Origin: Clostridiales bacterium UBA1758
GTDB lineage: Bacteria > Bacillota > Clostridia > Oscillospirales > UBA1758
Reading direction: 5' to 3'
Length of the DNA: 12,361 nt
NCBI GenBank assembly: GCA_002315595.1
Contig: DCHG01000055.1
Span: forward strand, 1-12,361
Shown here: positions 1 through 5,258 of the stretch, one piece after another
How the letters are laid out: each line of letters opens with the position of its first letter
How positions within the stretch are numbered: position 1 is the stretch's first letter
Program-made: the position numbers and the translations under genes
The notes under the pieces: generated by a model
What the model saw: the letters and a program-made list of their open reading frames with translations, nothing else
What the model was told of the DNA's origin: nothing
Database searches by the model: none

Positions 1-20
1 TCCCTTATGAATACTCGATA

Positions 21-94
21 TGGTCCGAGTGACTGGATTCGAACCAGCGGCCTCTTGAACCCCATTCAAGCGCGATACCAAACTTCGCCACACC
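21..94 (-). pseudogene. tRNA-Pro(GGG) fragment, missing the 5' end of the acceptor stem
   Basis: This 74-bp stretch is identical, base for base, to bases 4-77 of the complete tRNA-Pro(GGG) gene at 2232-2308 and lies in the same orientation. It keeps the anticodon arm, the T arm and the encoded CCA. At the 5' side the identity stops at 94/95. The bases that would be tRNA positions 1-3 read AUU instead of CCG, so the first and third acceptor pairs with the 3' strand (CACUCGG) are lost. No tRNA promoter precedes it; instead the upstream sequence is the coding start of another gene. It is probably not a working tRNA. It could be an attachment-site remnant from integration at the tRNA, an ectopic duplication, or an assembly join at a repeat. 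Confidence 0.85.
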
Positions 95-182
95 AATAGG
101 TAAACGGAGGATAGGCCTTGCCGTCGATAACAAGAGCAGGCTCGCCGTGATATTTTTCGATTCTTGCGGTTGCCATATTCAT
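66..182 (-). pseudogene. truncated 5' end of a probable carbohydrate-active enzyme gene, fused to the tRNA fragment
   Basis: A minus-strand reading frame starts at ATG 182 (or the in-frame ATG at 176), a few bases after an AAAGGAAAG Shine-Dalgarno sequence. It runs for about 30 codons before entering the tRNA fragment at base 94, where it ends at a TGA in the anticodon stem (68-66). The 38-residue product contains GEPALVIDGKAYPPFTY. I recognise this style of opening (a short substrate-independent strand, then I-D/N-G-K-x-x-P-P-x-x-Y) from the N-termini of beta-galactosidase-like and related glycoside hydrolases of Clostridia. The last residues are translated from tRNA sequence and are not protein-like by origin. 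The start, ribosome site and promoter are intact, so this is a gene cut off after its first codons rather than random sequence. The family assignment is tentative; the truncation is well supported. Confidence 0.6.
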
Positions 183-212
183 CTTTCCTTTCTGACTTTG
201 GATTATGAATTC

Positions 213-240
213 AATATAGCAGAGTTAGACGAAAAGTAAA
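213..240 (-). promoter_or_regulatory. likely promoter of the truncated minus-strand gene, with a palindrome over the -35
   Basis: On the minus strand TTTACT (240-235) and TATATT (218-213) are separated by 16 bp, about 30 bp before the start codon. The inverted repeat AAAAGTA-AA-TACTTTT (232-247) covers the -35 element and could be a repressor site. The presence of a promoter for a gene that is now broken supports recent truncation. Confidence 0.4.
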
Positions 241-391
241 TACTTTTTTGAAAAAGTTCGATTTGTTTCTTTGGCTCATTCTTTGCCCAAAAGACAAAAC
301 ACTCAAGTCACAGTCCATTTCAGACTGTTTTTCTCAAATTCATGAAGCACCACTCATCGCATAATCGCATGGATATGCGACCCTGTCATGC

Positions 392-420
392 TTGACAAGC
401 CCAACCAAACAAGGTATAAT
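392..420 (+). promoter_or_regulatory. consensus sigma-A promoter of the GH123-like gene
   Basis: TTGACA (392-397) and TATAAT (415-420) match the vegetative consensus exactly and are separated by 17 bp. The start codon follows 36 bp after the -10. Inverted repeat GCTTG-A-CAAGC (390-400) overlaps the -35, and GGCTT-N5-AAGCC (422-436) lies over the expected transcription start. A perfect promoter with overlapping palindromes suggests control by a repressor, which is inference. Confidence 0.85.
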
Positions 421-456
421 GGGCTTTAATCAAGCCGACGAAAAGAGGTTAAAAGC

Positions 457-2040
457 ATGAATCTGCCGTATCGTATTGTAAACGAACACGCATGGATTTT
501 TCCGGAAGATCGCGTCGGAACGCCCTCCGTTTCCGCGAATCTTCATATTGCCCGAGCCGGAACGGTGCTGACCCAAGTATTAACCGATTACGAACTTTGC
601 GGTACTGTTTCCGCGCGTTTCCGTGTTGACGGCGCAAATGGCGTCACCGTTTTGCCGTTCCGCATGGAAATCGCCCACATCGACAAAAACAGCGCCCCTC
701 GCGGCCTGCCGAATGTGACCGACGATTATGACGAGGTGAAAAGTTTTGTCACGCATCGCGCGCCATTTGATGTTTACGATGTTCTCGTTCCCACGGGCGG
801 CGAGCTTGGCGCCGGAAAAGTCGTTCTCGCCTTTGAATTTTTCGCCGCGGCAAATGCGCCTGTCGGAATCCAGCATATCACTTTGACACTCGAAACGGAC
901 GATTTTACACTTTCCGTTCCCGTTTTGCTCAATATTCACCGCGCTTCCATTCCCACTCCCTCTGCCGAAGGCCTCTCCGTCTGCAACTGGATCAAGTGCC
1001 GCGCTCTATCGTCAAGCCACGGCGTCGAACTTTACAGCGACGAATACTATGCGCTTCTCCGAAAATACATGAAGCATATGCTTTCGATCCGTTCGACGGT
1101 CTTTACCATGATCGACCGTGAGCATGGCGCTTGTGTTACGCCGATTCGCGATGAAAGCGGAAAAATCGTTGATTTCGATCTGACCGAAACCGAAAAACAT
1201 CTCAAGCTCGCCCGTGAGATGGGCTTTCCGATCATCGCCGGCCCGTTTGTCGCACAATGGCACGAATGGACGGATCACGGCATTTGGCTGCTTTGGGATA
1301 CCGATACCGAGGTCACCACGCCCGAAGCGTACCGTCAGCTCCGCCTCTACTTCCTTCGCGTGCGCGAAATGATCGAGCGTAATCATTGGGAAAACTGCTA
1401 CTGGCAAACACTTGTGGACGAACCGCAGGAAAACAGTGAGCTGATGTATCGTGCGGTTGCCTGCATTTGCCGCCGCTTCCTGCCGAATATTCCGATTTCC
1501 GATCCGATCGAAACGACGAATGTCGGCGGTGCGCCGGATATTTGGTGCATTAAGCAAGCAACCTTCGAAAAATACCTCGACACCTACCGCGATTATCAGG
1601 CAATCGGCGAACGTATGACATATTACACCTGCGGTTTTCCCGCGGGTGATACGATGAACCGCGTTCTCGACCTTCCGTTGAGCGCGGGGCGTCTCACCTT
1701 TTGGATGTGCCACCGCTATCATTTGGAAGGCTTTTTGCATTGGGGCTATCATTCCAACGTCGATCGTGAGCACATGAATTTCATGAATATGCCCGCGGGC
1801 AATCAAGGGATCGTCTATCCGACGAAGGATGATCTCTATGAAAGTCTGCGCTCGTATCATCAACTCGCCGGTGCGGAGGATTGGGAGCTGCTGAACATCG
1901 TCAAAAATCACGATCCCGCCAAGGCCGACGAAATTGTCGCGCTCTGCGCTCGTAGCTTTAACGATTATGAACGTGACCCCGAAAAGCTCGAAGCCGTCCA
2001 CACACTGCTCCTCGAAGTCGCCGACCGCTATTGCGAGTAA
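457..2040 (+). CDS. GH123-like / DUF4091 domain protein
   Basis: This 527-residue protein has the layout of DUF4091 (GH123 catalytic domain) proteins: a beta-rich N-terminal part (about 1-165), then a TIM-barrel-like part (about 170-480) ending in the family's typical stretch GFLHWGYH (425-432) and a Tyr/Leu-rich segment around 463-480. The Asp-Glu-Pro motif at 321-323 sits where GH123 enzymes place the adjacent Asp/Glu pair used in substrate-assisted catalysis on N-acetylated sugars. The family's characterised members are beta-N-acetylgalactosaminidases; the substrate here is unknown. There is no signal peptide, so it should act in the cytoplasm on imported sugar. The start has AAGAGG eight bases upstream and a consensus promoter. 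It is a single-gene unit closed by a terminator and lies divergent to a broken gene that may also be carbohydrate-related. Confidence is high for the domain family and low for the exact activity. Confidence 0.8.
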   Translation: MNLPYRIVNEHAWIFPEDRVGTPSVSANLHIARAGTVLTQVLTDYELCGTVSARFRVDGANGVTVLPFRMEIAHIDKNSAPRGLPNVTDDYDEVKSFVTHRAPFDVYDVLVPTGGELGAGKVVLAFEFFAAANAPVGIQHITLTLETDDFTLSVPVLLNIHRASIPTPSAEGLSVCNWIKCRALSSSHGVELYSDEYYALLRKYMKHMLSIRSTVFTMIDREHGACVTPIRDESGKIVDFDLTETEKHLKLAREMGFPIIAGPFVAQWHEWTDHGIWLLWDTDTEVTTPEAYRQLRLYFLRVREMIERNHWENCYWQTLVDEPQENSELMYRAVACICRRFLPNIPISDPIETTNVGGAPDIWCIKQATFEKYLDTYRDYQAIGERMTYYTCGFPAGDTMNRVLDLPLSAGRLTFWMCHRYHLEGFLHWGYHSNVDREHMNFMNMPAGNQGIVYPTKDDLYESLRSYHQLAGAEDWELLNIVKNHDPAKADEIVALCARSFNDYERDPEKLEAVHTLLLEVADRYCE

Positions 2041-2058
2041 TTGATCCCGCAAAATTCA

Positions 2059-2099
2059 TGCCCCCGATGTCGTATCAACCGACACCGGGGGCATTTTTG
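2059..2099 (+). terminator. intrinsic terminator after the GH123-like gene
   Basis: A 14-bp stem with one A/C mismatch is formed by 2059-2072 (TGCCCCCGATGTCG) and 2080-2093 (CGACACCGGGGGCA), with a 7-base loop, followed by TTTTTGT. It begins 18 bases after the stop codon. Confidence 0.93.
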
Positions 2100-2146
2100 T
2101 ATAATTTCTTCTTCATTTGGGTAAGTTATATTTATCACATGACAGG

Positions 2147-2176
2147 TTGACAAAAATCGTTCTTTGATTTTGTAAT
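2147..2176 (+). promoter_or_regulatory. candidate plus-strand promoter reading through the antisense of tRNA-Pro toward the DUF421 gene
   Basis: TTGACA (2147-2152) and TGTAAT (2171-2176) are 18 bp apart. No better promoter was found between the tRNA and the DUF421 start at 2380. If used, the transcript would include the 2190-2230 hairpin and the full antisense of the tRNA in a ~200-base leader. The long spacer and weak -10 keep this tentative. Confidence 0.4.
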
Positions 2177-2180
2177 TATT

Positions 2181-2230
2181 TCAAATAAAAAAGTGACGAA
2201 AACGGTCAATTTAACCATTTTCGTCACTTT
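2181..2230 (-). terminator. intrinsic terminator of tRNA-Pro
   Basis: Seventeen-base arms at 2190-2206 and 2214-2230 pair around a 7-base loop. On the minus strand the single non-Watson-Crick position is a G-U wobble (on the plus strand it would be C/A), and the stem is followed by TTTTTTATTTG. It starts directly after the tRNA 3' end. The sequence favours minus-strand termination; on the plus strand the hairpin is followed only by a short T run. Confidence 0.9.
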
Positions 2231-2231
2231 G

Positions 2232-2308
2232 TGGTCCGAGTGACTGGATTCGAACCAGCGGCCTCTTGAACCCCATTCAAGCGCGATACCAAACTTCGCC
2301 ACACCCGG
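2232..2308 (-). tRNA. tRNA-Pro(GGG)
   Basis: The 77-base gene folds as a standard cloverleaf: acceptor CCGGGUG / CACUCGG with one G-U pair, anticodon stem CUUGA/UCAAG around loop AUGGGGU, a T arm with the UUCGAAU loop, discriminator A and an encoded CCA (complement at 2232-2234). The anticodon GGG is at 2274-2272 and reads CCC (and CCU by wobble) proline codons. It has its own promoter (2324-2352) and terminator (2181-2230). Bases 4-77 are repeated exactly at 21-94. Confidence 0.96.
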
Positions 2309-2323
2309 ATTTCACTACCGATT

Positions 2324-2352
2324 ATTATATCATCCTTCGGATGATAATGCAA
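2324..2352 (-). promoter_or_regulatory. promoter of tRNA-Pro with a palindromic spacer
   Basis: On the minus strand TTGCAT (2352-2347) and TATAAT (2329-2324) are separated by exactly 17 bp, 15 bp before the mature tRNA 5' end. An inverted repeat, TATCATCC-TTC-GGATGATA (2328-2346), fills the spacer and touches the -10. It may be an operator or a chance palindrome. Confidence 0.85.
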
Positions 2353-2379
2353 GAGTTTTTTTCAAAAGTTGGTGAATTC

Positions 2380-3057
2380 ATGTTTGTAACCATTGTGCGT
2401 ACTGCTATTTTATATGTTGCTATCATCGTTGCCATTCGCCTGATGGGTAAGCGTCAACTCGGCGACTTGCAACCCGCGGAACTTGTTGTGACCATTTTGA
2501 TTTCGGAACTTGCCGCCGTCCCGATGCAGGATCCCGGAATTCCGCTACTTTACGGGATCGTACCGATCATCGTCCTACTATCGTTGGAACTTTTGATTGC
2601 CGCACTTGCGTTGAAATTTCCCGCTTTGCGTCGATTGTTCGGGGGAAAGACCGATCTTCTCATCTATGACGGAGTCATTGATCAAAACGCGCTACGAAAA
2701 AATCTGCTTTCTTCGGATGAGTTGACCGAGGAATTGCGCCTTGCCGGTGCGCCGTCCGTGGAAATGGTACACTCTGCGATCCTTGAAACCAACGGGAGGC
2801 TGAGTGTGATACTACGAAATGCCGATCAGCCGCTTACAAATGGCGGTGCAGGCGTACACGGCGAACGTACAGGACTGCCGCTGGTGCTGATCTCTGACGG
2901 GCACGTTGTCACGGAAAATATCAAACTGCAAAAAAGAAGCGATCGCTGGTTGGGGGCTCAATTGAAAAAACATCACCTATCCGTTCGTGAAGTGTTTTTG
3001 ATGATCGCCGATGAATTCGACAATGTTTACATCCTGCGAAAAGAGGAAAACAAATGA
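2380..3057 (+). CDS. DUF421 family (YetF/YdfR-type) membrane protein
   Basis: The 225-residue protein matches the DUF421 layout: three N-terminal membrane helices (about 3-21, 33-50 and 55-78, with the LMGKRQLGDLQPAEL segment between the first two) and a cytoplasmic C-terminal domain with the family's typical stretches ILETNGRLSVIL and LPLVLISDGHVV. Bacillus homologues such as YetF are about 230 residues long, and some family members sit in spore membranes; the molecular role is not established. I chose ATG 2380 because the reading frame upstream of it passes through the tRNA-Pro antisense strand and its promoter, and because DUF421 proteins begin close to helix 1; a GGTG site lies five bases upstream, which is weak. 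ATG 2341 or 2347 are possible alternatives. The stop overlaps the start of the DUF4363 gene by four bases. Confidence 0.88.
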   Translation: MFVTIVRTAILYVAIIVAIRLMGKRQLGDLQPAELVVTILISELAAVPMQDPGIPLLYGIVPIIVLLSLELLIAALALKFPALRRLFGGKTDLLIYDGVIDQNALRKNLLSSDELTEELRLAGAPSVEMVHSAILETNGRLSVILRNADQPLTNGGAGVHGERTGLPLVLISDGHVVTENIKLQKRSDRWLGAQLKKHHLSVREVFLMIADEFDNVYILRKEENK

Positions 3058-3428
3058 AGCAAATGATACTTGCGGTGCTTCTGCTTTTGCTTGTCTGCGT
3101 CGGTGCGGGAATCAACACGGCAAAAATAGCAAACTCCGTCGACGGACTGAAAGAAGATGTCCGAGCCTGCCGGGAAGCGATCTTGACCGAAGGCGACACC
3201 GCAGAAATAGGGGGGGAACTGACAAAAGATTGGGATAGAGTGGAGGATTGGCTACATTCCGTCATTCGCCATGACGAGATCGATGAGATCACGATGCTCA
3301 TCGAACGATGCAAAAGTCTGTTGGACACGGGCAATGCCGAGGAGTTCATCACAGAATCGACGGTTTTATTAAAACTTCTTGATCATCTCGGTCAAATGGA
3401 TCAAATTAAACCCGAAAATATCTTATAA
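3054..3428 (+). CDS. DUF4363 family small membrane-anchored protein
   Basis: The 124-residue product has one N-terminal hydrophobic helix (about 4-21) followed by a helical, charged extracytoplasmic or cytoplasmic domain (about 25-120) with regularly spaced Trp, Leu and Glu residues around WDRVEDWLHSVIRHDEID. Length, topology and position fit DUF4363, a family commonly encoded right after DUF421 in Clostridia. The ATGA overlap with the previous stop implies translational coupling, and AAAGAGG in the end of the upstream gene serves as ribosome site. The function is unknown; the pairing suggests the two proteins work together at the membrane. Confidence 0.82.
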   Translation: MKQMILAVLLLLLVCVGAGINTAKIANSVDGLKEDVRACREAILTEGDTAEIGGELTKDWDRVEDWLHSVIRHDEIDEITMLIERCKSLLDTGNAEEFITESTVLLKLLDHLGQMDQIKPENIL

Positions 3429-3460
3429 AAATGGGGCGTTGTGTTCAACGCCCCATTCGG
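3428..3460. terminator. bidirectional terminator between convergent operons
   Basis: A perfect 10-bp stem, TGGGGCGTTG (3432-3441) with CAACGCCCCA (3446-3455) and loop TGTT, sits between the DUF4363 stop and the nrdR stop. On the minus strand it is followed by TTTTTATAAG, a good U-run for nrdR. On the plus strand it is followed by TTCGGTTATTTTG, which is weaker. Confidence 0.9.
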
Positions 3461-3937
3461 TTATTTTGTTTTGGCCGGTCGTCCCGGTTTCTTTTTCAGG
3501 GTTTTCAGTTCCGTCATAAACGATTCAACGCTATCAAATTCGCGGTAGACCGACGCAAAACGGACATATGCAACTTCATCAAGATCGCGTAAATGCGCCA
3601 AAACCATATCGCCGATTTCTGTCGTCGTGACCTCACGATTGGCGGAATTTTGCATTCTCTGTTCCACAGCGTCGGCGATTTTTTGTAGCGAAGCAAGCCC
3701 GACCGGTCGTTTTTCACAGGCACGAAGCATTTTGTCGATGAGTTTATTTTTGTCGAAAATCTGACGCGAGCCGTTCTTTTTGATGACAAGAAACGGCATG
3801 GATTCGATTGTTTCATATGTCGTGAAACGGCGACCGCATTCGATACATTCGCGCCTGCGGCGGATACTGTCGTTTTCTTCCACCGGGCGCGAATCCGTAA
3901 CCTTGCTTTCTTCGCAACCGCAATACGGACATTTCAT
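3461..3937 (-). CDS. nrdR: transcriptional repressor NrdR
   Basis: NrdR is the nucleotide-sensing repressor of ribonucleotide reductase genes. The 158-residue product has the family's usual length and layout: an N-terminal zinc ribbon with cysteines 3, 6, 31 and 34 (KCPYCG ... CIECG), the basic SIRRRREC segment, then the ATP-cone domain (about 47-137) containing VIKKNGSRQIFDKNKL. A lysine-rich tail ends the protein. The start at 3937 was chosen because NrdR proteins begin with M-x-C-P-x-C; a GAGGA site lies ten bases upstream. The frame is open further upstream to 3994 but that part overlaps the previous gene. It is the third gene of the asnS operon, 22 bases after the aminotransferase. I saw no convincing NrdR box in the window. 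Confidence 0.96.
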   Translation of the reverse strand: MKCPYCGCEESKVTDSRPVEENDSIRRRRECIECGRRFTTYETIESMPFLVIKKNGSRQIFDKNKLIDKMLRACEKRPVGLASLQKIADAVEQRMQNSANREVTTTEIGDMVLAHLRDLDEVAYVRFASVYREFDSVESFMTELKTLKKKPGRPAKTK

Positions 3938-3959
3938 ATAAAAAAGTTCCTCGTTGATA

Positions 3960-5240
3960 TCAAAACTTACCGAGCAGTTTTTCAGCGGCGGCAATCTTTA
4001 CGGATAATCCGAGAATTTCCGTTGCAATACGCAGATCATCCACAGATGGGAAGGAAGGCGCGATCCGAAGATTGGAATCCTGCGGATCCTTATGATAGGG
4101 GAAGGTCGCACCTGCCTCGGTCATCGTCACTCCGGCGTTTTTCATCAATTCAAAGACGCGTTTAGCGCATCCGGGATAAACATCAAGGCTGATAAAATAA
4201 CCGCCGTGCGGTCTGATCCAATTTGCGATACCCGTTCCTGCCAGTTCCTTTTCTAATCCGTCACAGACGGTGGCGAACTTCGGGGCAAGTAATTTCGCGT
4301 GCTTTTTCATATGTGCCGTCAAGCCGTCCGCATCGCCGAAGAAACGGATGTGTCGAAGTTGGTTGACCTTATCCGGACCGATGGTTTGGAAAAACATCTG
4401 CTTTTTGAAATACGCAATGTTTTTTTCGCTTGCCGCAAGCAATGCAATACCGCTACCGGGGTATGACATTTTGGAAGTCGACGAGAACATGATCGGCATT
4501 TCGGCATTTCCCGCTTTTTCGGCTTCGTCTAGGATGTTGAGCAGACTTTCGCCATGATCGTCAATATCGTGAATACAGTACGCATTGTCCCACATGATAC
4601 GGAAATCTTTTGATGCGGGCTTTAATGCGGCGAAACGACGGACAACATCGTCGGAATAGGTTACACCCTGTGGATTGGAATATTTCGGCACGCACCAAAT
4701 TCCTTTAATCGATGCGTCGGATGAAACGAGTTTTTCAACCATATCCATATCGGGACCATCCGCGTGCATCGGAATGTTGATCATTTTGATGCCCATACAT
4801 TCGCAGATCGCAAAATGGCGGTCGTATCCCGGTACCGGGCAAAGGAACTTCACTTCGTCCAATTTGCACCACGGCGTCGATTCGCCGTCAACGCCGAATT
4901 GCATGGCACGCAGAATGAAGTCATACATCATATTCAAACTGGAGTTACCGCCGAGGATCACCTGCTCCGGGCGAACGTCGACGACTTTGGAAAAAAATTC
5001 CTTTGCACAGGGCAGACCGTCGACCAAACCGTAGTTTCGGGCGTCAACACCGTCGCATTTCGTTGCTTCTGATGTGGTGACCGCGGTCAGCAGACCCTCG
5101 CTAAGGTCGAGTTGTTCGGGGCAAGGTTTTCCACGGGACATATCCAATTTCAGATTTTTATTTTGAAATTCTATATATCGCTTTTGACTGTCACAGAGCA
5201 GTGTTTCCAACTGCTCACGAGAATATTGTGTGATTTCCAA
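3960..5240 (-). CDS. PLP-dependent aspartate aminotransferase (PF12897, AspT type Ic-like)
   Basis: The 426-residue protein is a fold-type I aminotransferase. Recognisable sites are the N-terminal MSRGKP (34-39), GGNSS (97-101) near the cofactor phosphate, YSNPQG with Asn189, WDNAY with Asp218 and Tyr221, the Schiff-base lysine 257 in SSTSKMSYPGSG, and the carboxylate-binding Arg392 in NLRIAPS. The overall pattern fits the PF12897 group, whose characterised members are aspartate:2-oxoglutarate aminotransferases, rather than the classical AspC or MocR types. The start codon is TTG: GGGGGA is seven bases upstream and no ATG fits better. It is co-transcribed with asnS, 18 bases downstream, so aspartate formation and asparagine charging are made from one mRNA. 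Substrate specificity is inferred from family only. Confidence 0.88.
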   Translation of the reverse strand: MEITQYSREQLETLLCDSQKRYIEFQNKNLKLDMSRGKPCPEQLDLSEGLLTAVTTSEATKCDGVDARNYGLVDGLPCAKEFFSKVVDVRPEQVILGGNSSLNMMYDFILRAMQFGVDGESTPWCKLDEVKFLCPVPGYDRHFAICECMGIKMINIPMHADGPDMDMVEKLVSSDASIKGIWCVPKYSNPQGVTYSDDVVRRFAALKPASKDFRIMWDNAYCIHDIDDHGESLLNILDEAEKAGNAEMPIMFSSTSKMSYPGSGIALLAASEKNIAYFKKQMFFQTIGPDKVNQLRHIRFFGDADGLTAHMKKHAKLLAPKFATVCDGLEKELAGTGIANWIRPHGGYFISLDVYPGCAKRVFELMKNAGVTMTEAGATFPYHKDPQDSNLRIAPSFPSVDDLRIATEILGLSVKIAAAEKLLGKF

Positions 5241-5258
5241 AGGTTAATCCCCCAATAA

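Larger units (their letters stand above)
183..456. other. intergenic region between two divergent genes
   Basis: No gene is seen here. The region holds the back-to-back promoters of the truncated minus-strand gene and of the GH123-like gene. It also has a weak hairpin followed by four T residues on the plus strand (ACAGTC at 310-315, GACTGT at 323-328), which is too short to call a terminator firmly, and three inverted repeats near the plus-strand promoter (365-380, 390-400, 422-436). Confidence 0.6.

Noticed and set aside
310..332. Small hairpin followed by four T residues, considered as a terminator or small RNA end
   Set aside because: The 6-bp stem is weak, and no plus-strand gene or convincing promoter lies upstream.
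1012..2052. A 346-codon open frame on the minus strand opposite the GH123-like gene
   Set aside because: It has no ribosome site or family resemblance, and lies fully antisense to a gene with clear domain, promoter and terminator. It is a shadow caused by codon bias.
2266..2379. N-terminal extension of the DUF421 gene to ATG 2266
   Set aside because: The extension is translated from the antisense of tRNA-Pro and its promoter and has no ribosome site; family members start near the first membrane helix.
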